From Clostridiales bacterium (GTDB lineage Bacteria > Bacillota > Clostridia > TANB77 > CAG-508), in the NCBI GenBank assembly GCA_003518755.1, contig DOYA01000058.1, positions 1 to 27,928 of the forward strand: a DNA stretch of 27,928 bases, given 5' to 3'. This document shows, in pieces, positions 1 through 7,865 of the stretch. A model generated the notes under the pieces. That model made no database searches and was not told the DNA's origin. It was given only the letters and a program-made list of their open reading frames with translations. Position 1 is the first letter of the stretch. The number at the start of each line of letters is the position of its first letter. The translations under genes and the position numbers were made by a program.

Positions 1-600
1 TTTGAACCACCTATTATATCAACAAAAAAGGTATATATAATAGATGATGCTGATTTAATGACAAAAGAAGCACAAAATTGTTTACTTAAAACTTTAGAAG
101 AACCTCCGGAATTTGTAACTATTATTCTTATTGGCTCAAATGAATCAAATTTTTTAAGCACTATTAAATCAAGATGTATTACAATAAAATTTGACAATAT
201 TAATCACAATGATATTAATAGTTTTTTAAAAGAGAATTTTCCAAAAGAAAATATTTCAGATAATATTATAGAAGCTGCAAATGGTAGCATAGGAAAAGCA
301 ATTATATTAAAAGAAAAACAAGAAATATATGCATCAATAGACAAAATATTTAACAATATTGAAGATTTAGATTTAATAGATGCTTTAAATACTGCTGATA
401 TTTTATATAAATCACAAGAAGATAAATATGATATATTAGAATATATTAATATAATTTTATATAAAAAAGCTCAAAAAGATTTAAGGTATGTTAATACAAT
501 AAATATTGTAGAAGAAACAAAAAAAAGACTAAAAGCAAATAGCAATTATAATATGACAATAGATAATTTAATTATGACAATATGGGAGGAATTACATTGA
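1..600 (+). CDS. holB: DNA polymerase III delta' subunit, 3' part (5' end outside window)
   Basis: The frame is open from base 1, so the gene begins upstream of the window. Delta' is a clamp-loader subunit that helps load the beta clamp on DNA. The first residues seen are strand/Walker-B-like (VYIIDDADLM), followed by the family hallmark KEAQNCLLKTLEEPP and then a sensor-1-like ILIGSNESNFLSTIKSRC, where the SRC motif is typical of clamp-loader subunits. About 199 residues remain, covering the late AAA+ region and the lid and collar domains. The TGA stop at 598-600 overlaps the TTG start of ricT by four bases (TTGA), so the two are translationally coupled. holB next to ricT is a common Firmicute arrangement. 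I am confident of the family. Confidence 0.93.
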   Translation, partial: FEPPIISTKKVYIIDDADLMTKEAQNCLLKTLEEPPEFVTIILIGSNESNFLSTIKSRCITIKFDNINHNDINSFLKENFPKENISDNIIEAANGSIGKAIILKEKQEIYASIDKIFNNIEDLDLIDALNTADILYKSQEDKYDILEYINIILYKKAQKDLRYVNTINIVEETKKRLKANSNYNMTIDNLIMTIWEELH

Positions 601-1511
601 AAAAAATAGTAGGTATAAGGTTTAGAAAATTAGGCAAAATATATTTTTTTGATCCTCAGTATTTAATTTTAAGAAAAGATGATTTGGTAATTGTTGATAC
701 AGAAGATGGAGAAGAAATAGGTATCGTTGCAATTCCAAATAGATCCTTAGATGAGACTAAAATTCCTAAAGAATTAAAAAAAGTAATTAGGCTTGCAAAC
801 AATAAAGATAAAAACCATTATGATGAATGCAAAAAGAATGAAAAAAAAGCATTTGATTTTTGCAATACTAAAATAAAAGAATTAAATCTTAAAATGAATT
901 TAACTGATGTTGAATTTAAATTTAATAATTCAAAAATACTTTTCTATTTTACAGCTGATGGAAGAGTTGATTTTAGAGAGTTGGTTAAAGAACTTGCTGC
1001 AGAATACAAAACTAGAATTGAACTTAGACAAATAGGTGTTAGAGATGAAATAAAACGTCTTGGTGGAAATGGAGTTTGTGGCAGACAATTATGTTGTTGT
1101 TCATTTTTAAGTGATTTTGAAACAGTATCTATTAAAATGGCAAAGGATCAAAATTTATCACTTAATCCTTCAAAAATATCCGGTTGTTGTGGAAGATTAA
1201 TGTGCTGTTTAAAATATGAAGATGAAGTATACCAAGAAAAACTTAAAAGACTTCCTCATGTTGGCGCAATTGTAAGTACACCAGATGGGGAGGGTGAAAT
1301 AGAACAAGTAGAAACTTTAGCTGAAAGAATAAGAGTTAAAATCAAAAATGGAGAAGACTATAATCACAAAAAGTATAATATTAATGAAATTAAGGTAATA
1401 AAAGATTCTGAAAAAGAAGCAATTGATGAGGAAGAACAAATTAATAAAGCTGAATTAGATGAATTGGAAAGACTTGAAGAAGAGGATATCAAAACAAAAA
1501 CAACAGATTAA
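597..1511 (+). CDS. ricT: RicT/YaaT-like PSP1 domain protein
   Basis: PSP1-domain protein of the RicT (YaaT) family. In Bacillus this is part of the RicA-RicF-RicT complex, which carries Fe-S clusters and influences RNase Y-dependent mRNA processing and development. About 304 residues. The clustered Cys motifs CGRQLCCCSF and CCGRLMCCLKYE in the central third are the family signature. The N-terminus is KKIVGIRFRKLGKIYFF and the C-terminal tail is acidic and Lys/Glu-rich. I chose TTG at 597 over the in-frame ATG at 582 because GGGAGG at 584-589 lies 7 bases before the TTG, while the ATG sits on top of the ribosome site. The gene overlaps the holB stop and is followed by a ferredoxin gene. Confidence 0.92.
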   Translation: MKKIVGIRFRKLGKIYFFDPQYLILRKDDLVIVDTEDGEEIGIVAIPNRSLDETKIPKELKKVIRLANNKDKNHYDECKKNEKKAFDFCNTKIKELNLKMNLTDVEFKFNNSKILFYFTADGRVDFRELVKELAAEYKTRIELRQIGVRDEIKRLGGNGVCGRQLCCCSFLSDFETVSIKMAKDQNLSLNPSKISGCCGRLMCCLKYEDEVYQEKLKRLPHVGAIVSTPDGEGEIEQVETLAERIRVKIKNGEDYNHKKYNINEIKVIKDSEKEAIDEEEQINKAELDELERLEEEDIKTKTTD

Positions 1512-1544
1512 ATTGTAAAGATTTTTTAAAAGGAGGTGAAAGTG

Positions 1545-1721
1545 ATGGCTTATAAGATCAATAATGAAGCATGTATTGGATGTGGAGCATGTGTAGATGC
1601 TTGTCCAGTTGGATGTATAAAAATCGGAGAAGATGGAAAAGCAGAAATTGATGAAACAATGTGTATTAGCTGTGGCACTTGTGCTGCAACTTGTCCTGTT
1701 GGTGCACCAGAAGCAGAATAA
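1545..1721 (+). CDS. 2[4Fe-4S] ferredoxin
   Basis: Small low-potential electron carrier of the clostridial 2[4Fe-4S] type, 58 residues. Two cluster motifs are visible: CIGCGACVDACP near the N-terminus and CISCGTCAATCP near the C-terminus, each CxxCxxCxxxCP. The ATG at 1545 follows a strong AGGAGGTGA site at 1531-1539. The in-frame GTG at 1536 lies inside that site and is unlikely. The gene is 33 bases after ricT and probably cotranscribed with it. Its tail is followed immediately by a remnant of an unrelated enzyme. This is the kind of ferredoxin expected in an anaerobe. Confidence 0.93.
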   Translation: MAYKINNEACIGCGACVDACPVGCIKIGEDGKAEIDETMCISCGTCAATCPVGAPEAE

Positions 1722-1900
1722 AAATTAGACTTGATTTAGGATATAATAGAGCAGGAGCACCTTATGCAGGAAATGCAATTTTCTTGCACTGCTGGAGAGG
1801 TGAAGACAAACCAACTGGTGGATGTGTTGCAGTTTCAGAAAATGATATGATAAAAATTTTACAAACTGTTATACCAGGAACATCAGTAACAATATACTAA
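1719..1900 (+). pseudogene. 3' remnant of an L,D-transpeptidase-like (YkuD-fold) gene
   Basis: An open frame right after the ferredoxin stop encodes about 60 residues with no credible start or ribosome site of its own. It contains NRAGAPYAGNAIFLHCWRG followed by TGGCVAVSENDM. This matches the C-terminal catalytic segment of the COG3786-type YkuD family, with the catalytic His in FLH and the catalytic Cys in GGCVA, and it continues to a natural-looking end (PGTSVTIY). The N-terminal two thirds of such an enzyme are absent, so I read it as a 5'-deleted remnant. The join to the ferredoxin gene at about 1718-1722 is probably the deletion junction. The frame and key residues are intact, so the loss looks recent. 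Confidence 0.72.
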
Positions 1901-1918
1901 TAAGTATAAAGTAAAGAT

Positions 1919-1952
1919 AAAGAGGTAGAAAAACAATTTTCTACTTCTTTTC
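1919..1952 (+). terminator. Rho-independent terminator after the ferredoxin region
   Basis: AGAGGTAGAAAA at 1921-1932 pairs with TTTTCTACTTCT at 1937-1948 (one G-U) around a 4-base loop, and a T-run follows. It ends the holB-ricT-ferredoxin unit. Confidence 0.75.
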
Positions 1953-1966
1953 TAATATTATAATAC

Positions 1967-1999
1967 AAAAATGTAAAAAATTACAAAACTTACATTTTT
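1967..1999. repeat. 10-bp inverted repeat, weak AT-rich hairpin
   Basis: AAAAATGTAA at 1967-1976 and TTACATTTTT at 1990-1999 are perfect inverted copies 13 bases apart, just before the promoter at 2005. It may be a second weak terminator or an operator. Confidence 0.4.
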
Positions 2000-2004
2000 T
2001 ATTA

Positions 2005-2033
2005 TTGACAAAAAGAACATATAAGATTAAAAT
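2005..2033 (+). promoter_or_regulatory. SigA-type promoter for the glucosaminidase gene
   Basis: A perfect TTGACA (2005-2010), a 17-base spacer and TAAAAT (2028-2033), about 50 bases before the ATG at 2084. Confidence 0.75.
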
Positions 2034-2083
2034 GTATTATGAAATTAATTTAAACGAAGAAATAAAAGGCTGAGGTAATAAAT

Positions 2084-3067
2084 ATGAAAAAACCAAAAGA
2101 CAAAAAGCTTAGATTTAAAATAGTTTTGATAATTTGTGTTTTTTTATTAATTATAATAACATTATATTTTAAATTTGCTTCAATTAAACAAACTTATGCA
2201 TTAAATGAATTTGAGTACAAAAAAAATTCTTTGGTTGTAGTTAGTGATGCTAAAAATATTAATATAGATGATATAATTGAAAAAAACATAGAAGGTGTTA
2301 ATAAAGAAGAAATATATGAAAGACAAGAAGAACTTGAGTATATAACTAAATATAAAAATAATAATGAACTATATATTGGTACTACCGCTGTAACTCAAGA
2401 AGGAAGAAACGGTATTCAAACTATTACAATGAAAAAAAAATATGATAAAGAAGGAAATTTTATAGGTGAAGAACAGGTTGGTGCAAGAGTTACTAAATCA
2501 TCTTTAGATAAAATTATTGAAATAGGAACAAAAGTATATGTAGCACCTAAAGTTGAAAAAAAGTATGAGTCAAATGAGCTTTCATTTAATATGGCATTAA
2601 ATAAGCCTTCGGGATTGACAATAGAACAATTTAAAAAAGTATTAACAGACAACAAAGATGTAAATAAAATCTTTGAAAATAATTCAGATTACTTTTATTA
2701 TATAGAAGATGAATATAATATAAATGGAATATTTGTTGCATCAATTGGTATACATGAAAGTGCATGGGGAACATCTAAAATAGCAAAAAATAAATATAAT
2801 TTATTTGGATATGGAGCATATGACTCAAACCCATATAATGGAGCATATAGCTTTTCTAGCTATTCAGAATCTATTGATTTATTAGCTAGAGTTTTAGTTA
2901 AGTATTATTTAAATCAAAAAGGAACATTAATATATGATGGACAAGTTGCTTCTGGAAAATATTATAGTGGAAATACGGTTTCCGCTGTAAATAAAAAATA
3001 TGCAACTGATAAAAATTGGGCAAATTGCGTATATAAATATATGGAATACTTGTATAATAAGATTTAG
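2084..3067 (+). CDS. Membrane-anchored G5 / glucosaminidase-domain cell wall hydrolase
   Basis: 327-residue exported or membrane-anchored peptidoglycan hydrolase. A basic start is followed by one hydrophobic segment (about residues 11-31). Residues about 82-150 look like a G5 domain (YITKYKNNNELYIGTTAVTQ, later QVGARVTKSSLDKIIEIGTK). The C-terminal third is a glucosaminidase domain, with IGIHESAWGTS carrying the likely catalytic Glu225 and then NKYNLFGYGAYDSNPYNGA. Such enzymes cut the N-acetylglucosamine-muramic acid backbone during growth or separation. The gene has its own strong promoter and is monocistronic or the first of a unit. The domain order is typical of Clostridia wall enzymes, and the G5 call is softer than the glucosaminidase call. 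Confidence 0.88.
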   Translation: MKKPKDKKLRFKIVLIICVFLLIIITLYFKFASIKQTYALNEFEYKKNSLVVVSDAKNINIDDIIEKNIEGVNKEEIYERQEELEYITKYKNNNELYIGTTAVTQEGRNGIQTITMKKKYDKEGNFIGEEQVGARVTKSSLDKIIEIGTKVYVAPKVEKKYESNELSFNMALNKPSGLTIEQFKKVLTDNKDVNKIFENNSDYFYYIEDEYNINGIFVASIGIHESAWGTSKIAKNKYNLFGYGAYDSNPYNGAYSFSSYSESIDLLARVLVKYYLNQKGTLIYDGQVASGKYYSGNTVSAVNKKYATDKNWANCVYKYMEYLYNKI

Positions 3068-3097
3068 TTACTATTACAAAAAAAATTAAAAAACTCC

Positions 3098-3126
3098 TTG
3101 ATATTTTTTTAATAGTATTGTATGAT
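3098..3126 (+). promoter_or_regulatory. SigA-type promoter before the 3179 gene
   Basis: TTGATA (3098-3103), a 17-base spacer and TATGAT (3121-3126), about 53 bases before the start codon. It probably drives the run of genes through 7807 or 8180. Confidence 0.6.
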
Positions 3127-3178
3127 ATAGAAGATAGTTTTATATTCAAAATGTTACATAGAAAGGAACGGAATAAAA

Positions 3179-3601
3179 ATGAGTAAAACAGTTTTGAAAT
3201 TTATGATATTCTGTATATTAAGTATATCTATAGTTTTTTTGTTAGCTGTAGAACAGAATACATATGCCTCAAACGATAAACCAATTAATAACAAAACAGA
3301 AAGTAGACTGGTACAGCTTAAAGAAAAAGAATTAAGATCTTTAGAAGATTATAAAACAGCATATGGTTCAGATTCATATGGACTTACAGCTTATATATTG
3401 CATAGGGTTCAAATATTTAGTATACCATTTTCTATCTTAGGAATTTTAATTGCAGCCATTTATGATTATATCATTGGAGTAAGACATTTGGAAACCAAAG
3501 AAAAAGGAAAAGCTTTAATGATTATGTTTGTTACTTTAGGAGTGATTTGTCAAGTATTGCCACTTGTATTTACAATAGTTGTAAAATTTGGAAGGGAGTA
3601 A
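3179..3601 (+). CDS. Small membrane protein with signal-like N-terminus, unknown function
   Basis: 140 residues, not recognised as a named family. The N-terminus is a hydrophobic signal or anchor (residues about 5-26) ending near YAS, a plausible signal-peptidase site. A charged segment follows (residues about 30-65, rich in K and E), then two further membrane segments (about 72-97 and 110-136). It overlaps the ribosome site of the next gene (GGGAG at 3594-3598) and is the first gene after the promoter at 3098, so it is probably cotranscribed with the CpaE-like and GGDEF-like genes. A link to a membrane apparatus is possible from this context, but nothing in the sequence establishes it. Confidence 0.75.
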   Translation: MSKTVLKFMIFCILSISIVFLLAVEQNTYASNDKPINNKTESRLVQLKEKELRSLEDYKTAYGSDSYGLTAYILHRVQIFSIPFSILGILIAAIYDYIIGVRHLETKEKGKALMIMFVTLGVICQVLPLVFTIVVKFGRE

Positions 3602-3605
3602 ACAA

Positions 3606-4301
3606 ATGAAAGTTTTATTTGCAGTAAATGATGAAAGTATTTCTACATCTATAGTTAAGAAATATCAAAAAGATTATAAAGAGATAATCTCATACAAAAA
3701 TGTTTATTATTTTAATGCAATAATAAAAGAATTACAAAGGAATAAAAGCTATGATAGGGTTGTTATTAGTGAAGATCTTGAAGAATTCACTAGTTCGAGT
3801 TTTGAACAAAAAGATAAATTTATTTTTGATAGATTAGACAATATAAGTGATGAAGCAATCTCTTTAAGTGGAATTGATATACCTATAATTCTAATTTGTT
3901 CGGATCGTAGAGCTAAAGGAGAATCTTTATTAGTTAAACTATTTAGTATTAGTATTTATAATGCAATTTTAGGTGACGATAGGTCTATTGATGAAGTTTG
4001 TAGATTAATAAATAAACCACGTACAAAAAAAGAAGCTAAATTATATTACAAAATTGATTCAGAAGATGCAAAATATGAAAGAGAAAAAGAAAACGAAGTT
4101 AGTGAAGTTGAATTACAAAACATTTTACAGCATTTTAAAAGACTTGGTAAAAAAGAAGATTCTTATGCAGATAGCTTTAAAAAGATCATTACACAATATA
4201 ATAAAGAGCAACTAAAAATTGTCATAGCCGTTTTACCTGAAAATGTTAAAAAGGTGTTAAAGCAAAATTCAATTGAATATCAAAAAATAGTTCGGATATG
4301 A
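3606..4301 (+). CDS. N-terminal part of a CpaE-like protein: receiver-like domain (frame broken at the end)
   Basis: 231 residues from the ATG at 3606. GGGAG at 3594-3598 supports this start over the in-frame upstream ATG at 3588. The first 130 residues alternate beta-like and helical segments like a receiver domain (MKVLFAVND, then YDRVVISEDL, then IDIPIILICSDRRAKGE), but I see no clear phosphoacceptor Asp pattern. A helical charged segment follows. The frame stops at TGA 4299-4301 after QKIVRI. The +1 frame is open from 4291 and continues with a low-complexity linker into an ATPase-like domain. CpaE proteins have exactly this receiver-like plus ParA/MinD-like order. I therefore infer that this and the 4291-5952 frame are one gene of about 784 codons, separated by a +1 shift. 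Confidence 0.7.
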   Translation: MKVLFAVNDESISTSIVKKYQKDYKEIISYKNVYYFNAIIKELQRNKSYDRVVISEDLEEFTSSSFEQKDKFIFDRLDNISDEAISLSGIDIPIILICSDRRAKGESLLVKLFSISIYNAILGDDRSIDEVCRLINKPRTKKEAKLYYKIDSEDAKYEREKENEVSEVELQNILQHFKRLGKKEDSYADSFKKIITQYNKEQLKIVIAVLPENVKKVLKQNSIEYQKIVRI

Positions 4302-5952
4302 AGCAGAATCAAATAAAGCTTCTGCATATGATCCACATAAAAAGAAAAAAGGAATTGCAAAGACGTTAAAAACAAAACCAAAAACAGGTACAAGTGAAAA
4401 ATTATTAGAATCAAAAACAAAAGAATTGACAAAGCCAATTGTAGTTCCAACAACAATATCTAATAATTTATATAAAAAAGTTACTCCAGCAAGTATAGTT
4501 GAAACAGATGATATTTTTGATGATGAAATTGATGATGATGTACAAAAAATCCTTGAAGAAAAACCAAAAAGAAGAGGTAGACCAAGAAAAACACCAATTA
4601 ATATTGATGAAAATATTGAAGAAATCAAACCTAAAAAAAGAGGCCGACCAAGAAAAAATCCTATTATAGAAGATGTTGAGAATGAAGATGATATTAAACA
4701 ACCTATTTATCAAAATGAATTAAATAATGATATTGATGACGAAGAAAATTTATTTGATGATATACTTCCTGGAATTGAAGAAGATTATAATACTCAATAT
4801 AGTGATGAGGATAATAATACTATTTCAAGTATTGATGATAATGTAAACCAATCTAATATGAATGAATCAGATGAAAATGAGTTTAATTCAGACAATGATA
4901 TATTAGATGAAAATGATGATTATATTGATAATAATAATGATTTTGATACTATAAATGATTATAATTCTAATGCATTTCAAGAAGATGAAACTTTGGACAA
5001 TCATGATAATAAATATATGAAGACATATGATAATGTTTTTGATGATGAAGAGTTTGAAGGGTTACTTTCTAAAGAAAAGAAAGTTGTTTCTTTCGTTGGA
5101 GCTAGTAAAAATGGAACTTCGTTTTTAATTAATAATGTTGCACTAATTTTATCTAATATGGGCATAAATACTGCAATTTTAGATGCAACAACAAATCAAA
5201 ATTCGTTCTATATATATACTAAAAATGATGATGATTTAAGAAAAATTGCTTCTAATTCGTTTGATAATTTGATTAATGAAACTACAGAAGGAATTAAAGT
5301 TAATAATAATTTAACCGTATATACCACTATTCCAAGTAAAGGAGAATTAATTAATTCTTCTAGACCAATATTAGAAACTCTAATTCGAAACCATTCTTTA
5401 GTTTTAATAGATTGTGATTTCAATACACCAATAGAATATTTTGATAAATCGTTAGAAATTTATCTAGTACAATCAATGGATATATTAACAATACAACCAC
5501 TTACTGAATTTTTAAGAGAACTTAAAATAAAGAATATTCTAAATGAATCAAAGCTTAGAATTGTTCTTAATAAAACACTTAGCCTTAAAGGGGTTAATTC
5601 TAAAAAAATAGTTGGTGGGATGTCAAAATATAATGACCCTGAAATGTCGTTTATGACAGATTTATTTAATGCAAATACAATAAAAGTTTCTGCACAAATA
5701 CCTTTTGATGAAGATGTATATATAAAATATTTAAATAGTATTATTGAATGTGATATACAAATTAATGGATATCCAAAAGAATTTAAACAAAGACTAAACC
5801 TTCTTGCGGAATCAATTTACCCTCTTTTACCTGCTGATAAAACAGATAAAAAAGATAAGAAAAAGAGAAATAAAGAAAAAGATAATTTATTTAATAATTC
5901 ATTTTCACCTGGAATGAATAGTACTTTGGATAATATGAGAAAAAAATATTAA
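4291..5952 (+). CDS. C-terminal part of a CpaE-like protein: acidic linker with two AT-hook-like motifs and a degenerate MinD/ParA-like ATPase domain
   Basis: The frame is open from 4291 (previous stop TAG 4288-4290) to 5952, about 553 residues. There is no ATG start and no ribosome site near the earliest TTG candidate at 4426. Two basic motifs, KRRGRPRK (4570-4593) and KKRGRPRK (4636-4656), have the RGRP core of AT-hooks. A long Asp/Asn-rich, probably disordered stretch follows to about 5070. The last ~290 residues look like a SIMIBI-class ATPase: VVSFVGASKNGTS sits where the deviant Walker A loop should be, and SLVLIDCDFNTP is like Walker B. The P-loop lacks the usual GK[T/S], so nucleotide binding is doubtful. 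The end is Lys-rich. Cotranscription with the next gene is likely. The function is unknown. Confidence 0.66.
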   Translation, partial: FGYEAESNKASAYDPHKKKKGIAKTLKTKPKTGTSEKLLESKTKELTKPIVVPTTISNNLYKKVTPASIVETDDIFDDEIDDDVQKILEEKPKRRGRPRKTPINIDENIEEIKPKKRGRPRKNPIIEDVENEDDIKQPIYQNELNNDIDDEENLFDDILPGIEEDYNTQYSDEDNNTISSIDDNVNQSNMNESDENEFNSDNDILDENDDYIDNNNDFDTINDYNSNAFQEDETLDNHDNKYMKTYDNVFDDEEFEGLLSKEKKVVSFVGASKNGTSFLINNVALILSNMGINTAILDATTNQNSFYIYTKNDDDLRKIASNSFDNLINETTEGIKVNNNLTVYTTIPSKGELINSSRPILETLIRNHSLVLIDCDFNTPIEYFDKSLEIYLVQSMDILTIQPLTEFLRELKIKNILNESKLRIVLNKTLSLKGVNSKKIVGGMSKYNDPEMSFMTDLFNANTIKVSAQIPFDEDVYIKYLNSIIECDIQINGYPKEFKQRLNLLAESIYPLLPADKTDKKDKKKRNKEKDNLFNNSFSPGMNSTLDNMRKKY

Positions 5953-5982
5953 TTAAATTGAAATATTGCGGAGGAAATAAAA

Positions 5983-7125
5983 TTGATAATAATAGTAATA
6001 ATACTTGTTTTACTAATATCATTTCTAATAGTATACAATTTATCATTACATAAAAGAATCCAAGCATTTAAAATGCAAGGAGATAGAATTAATAATCTTA
6101 ATGTATTACAAGACTTTATAAATATAGTTGGAAGTGATTTAAGTGTTGACAAAAAAATAAAATCAATAAATGATGTAATTATAGAAAAATATCAAATTAA
6201 ATATTCAACAATTGTAGTATTTGATGGAACTGACTATGTTATTAAAACTTCAAATGTTAGCAAGGACCATTGGGATACATTGAGAAAACTTCATGAGGTG
6301 GATATTTTTAAAGATAGTATTACTTCTGCAAGTGCCAAATATATTACGGTTAATAATGAAAATGAAAAACTTCCTTACCAAGAAAAGGAATTTGATAGAG
6401 CTAAATCAGCATTGTTTTTCCCATTGTATATTGACAATGTATACATTGGATATTGGATTATTGAAAGTGGTGTACCACATGATTTTGATAATCTTGATAC
6501 TGTGATTTTTGAAACTGTTAAAGAAAATATTATTTCTGTATTAAAAACAATGGACTATCAGAAGATACTTGAAAGTATAGTTAGAAAAGATTTATTTACT
6601 GGTTTGAATTCTGCAGAATATTTATATGGAGAAGGCAAAAAAATAATAGATCAACATACAATATCAAGTATATGTATGTTTAGAGTATCTAATATTGAAA
6701 ATATTAATAAAATAGCTAGAGAACTAGGAAACAAAGTAATTACAGAAGTTAGTAGAAATGTTAAGAGAAGTATTTCTGATTCATATATTTTTGTAAGATA
6801 TATGGGACCAAAATTTGTTATTGTTTTTTCTGGAGCAGAACAAAGTGGAGTAATTGATTTTATTAATGAAATAAAGACTTCTACAGAGAGTTTAAAGATA
6901 TCTTTAAAAGATGATAATAAAGATATTGAAGAACTAACTTTAGATGACATTAATAAGAAAAAAACAAGAAAGAAGAAGAAAAAAGAAGATATTATTGTTA
7001 GTCCATCTTTGAACTTTGTTGTTGCAACATATTATAAAGGAACAGGTATAGAAGAAGTTTTGAAAAAAATGGAAAAATATTTAGATGAAGCTTCAAAAGA
7101 AGAAAGTCAAATTAATAATATTTAA
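5983..7125 (+). CDS. Membrane-anchored GAF plus degenerate GGDEF-like protein
   Basis: 380 residues from a TTG start at 5983, preceded by CGGAGGAAA with good spacing. One N-terminal membrane helix (MIIIVIILVLLISFLIVY) is followed by a GAF-like sensor region (about 35-185, including ALFFPLYIDNVYIGYWIIE). A region shaped like a diguanylate cyclase follows, with DLFTGLNSAEYLY where DxLTGLxNR is expected and RYMGPKFVIVFSG where RYGGDEF is expected. The catalytic motif is replaced by MGPKF (about residues 274-278), so cyclase activity is unlikely. A Lys/Glu-rich insert (KKKTRKKKKKED) interrupts the C-terminal part. Its position directly after the CpaE-like gene suggests a shared role at the membrane. 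The fold assignment is by pattern only. Confidence 0.7.
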   Translation: MIIIVIILVLLISFLIVYNLSLHKRIQAFKMQGDRINNLNVLQDFINIVGSDLSVDKKIKSINDVIIEKYQIKYSTIVVFDGTDYVIKTSNVSKDHWDTLRKLHEVDIFKDSITSASAKYITVNNENEKLPYQEKEFDRAKSALFFPLYIDNVYIGYWIIESGVPHDFDNLDTVIFETVKENIISVLKTMDYQKILESIVRKDLFTGLNSAEYLYGEGKKIIDQHTISSICMFRVSNIENINKIARELGNKVITEVSRNVKRSISDSYIFVRYMGPKFVIVFSGAEQSGVIDFINEIKTSTESLKISLKDDNKDIEELTLDDINKKKTRKKKKKEDIIVSPSLNFVVATYYKGTGIEEVLKKMEKYLDEASKEESQINNI

Positions 7126-7136
7126 GGAGGGGTAAT

Positions 7137-7391
7137 ATGGATTTAGATAAAACTATGTTTTTTAAAATGGATAAAAATAATGAAACAGATACAAAGAAAA
7201 TCCTTAAAGAAGTATATGAGTCTTTAGTTGAAAAGGGTTATAACCCTATTAATCAAATAGTAGGTTATATATTATCTGGTGATCCAACCTATATTACTAG
7301 TCATAATGATGCACGTACGAAAATTAGAAGTGTTGAAAGAGATGAATTACTAGAAAAAATGGTTAAATATTATATAGGATTAGAAGAATAA
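7137..7391 (+). CDS. ireB: IreB-family regulatory phosphoprotein
   Basis: 84-residue member of the UPF0297/IreB family. In Enterococcus, IreB is a substrate of the Ser/Thr kinase IreK and affects cell-envelope stress and cephalosporin resistance. The family pattern is clear: DKTMFFKMD at the start, then VYESLVEKGYNPINQIVGYI and LSGDPTYITSHNDAR. It is preceded by AAGGAGGGG, and its stop overlaps the ruvX start (TAATG at 7389-7393). The order ireB-ruvX-DUF1292 is the standard Firmicute trio, which strengthens all three calls. Conserved Thr residues, including DKTMFF at the N-terminus, are the likely phosphosites. Confidence 0.95.
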   Translation: MDLDKTMFFKMDKNNETDTKKILKEVYESLVEKGYNPINQIVGYILSGDPTYITSHNDARTKIRSVERDELLEKMVKYYIGLEE

Positions 7392-7807
7392 TGAGAATTC
7401 TAAGTATTGATTATGGAGGAATGAGAACTGGCTTTGCTATTTCAGATGAATTAGGAATCACAGCTCAAGGATTAGAAACTATAAACTCAAATGGTAGTGA
7501 CAAAATTATTTTAAGAAAAATTGATGAATTACTTACAATATATAATATTGACACTATTGTAGTTGGAATGCCATATCATATGAATGGTGATATATCTGAA
7601 AGAGCAGAATTAACAGAAAAATTTATTCATAAATTAAAATGTAAATATAATAAAATAAAAATAGATTATATTGACGAAAGACTTACAACAGTATTAGCTC
7701 ATAAAACAATGAGCTTTTTAGGGGTAAACAAGAATAAAAAGAAAGAAATTGTAGATACTATATCTGCTGTATATATATTAGAAACATATTTGAATAGAAA
7801 AGAATAA
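7391..7807 (+). CDS. ruvX: RuvX/YqgF-family Holliday-junction resolvase-like nuclease
   Basis: 138 residues, the normal length for the YqgF family with an RNase H fold. The family is associated with Holliday junction resolution or with 16S rRNA 5'-end processing. Acidic residues expected at the active site are visible: LSIDYGGMRTGFAIS near the start, IDYIDERLTT in the middle, and KKKEIVDTISAVYILE near the end. VVGMPYHMNGD corresponds to the usual VVGLPxxMxG motif. It is translationally coupled to ireB by the overlapping TAATG and followed after 58 bases by the DUF1292 gene. Confidence 0.95.
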   Translation: MRILSIDYGGMRTGFAISDELGITAQGLETINSNGSDKIILRKIDELLTIYNIDTIVVGMPYHMNGDISERAELTEKFIHKLKCKYNKIKIDYIDERLTTVLAHKTMSFLGVNKNKKKEIVDTISAVYILETYLNRKE

Positions 7808-7865
7808 GTATCATAATAAAGATTTTAATATTAAAAAATATATTAATAAATGAAAGGAGAATAAA

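Noticed and set aside
4269..4628. Minus-strand open frame of about 119 codons
   Set aside because: It is opposite the frameshift and AT-hook region, has no ribosome site, and its composition mirrors the + strand coding frame.
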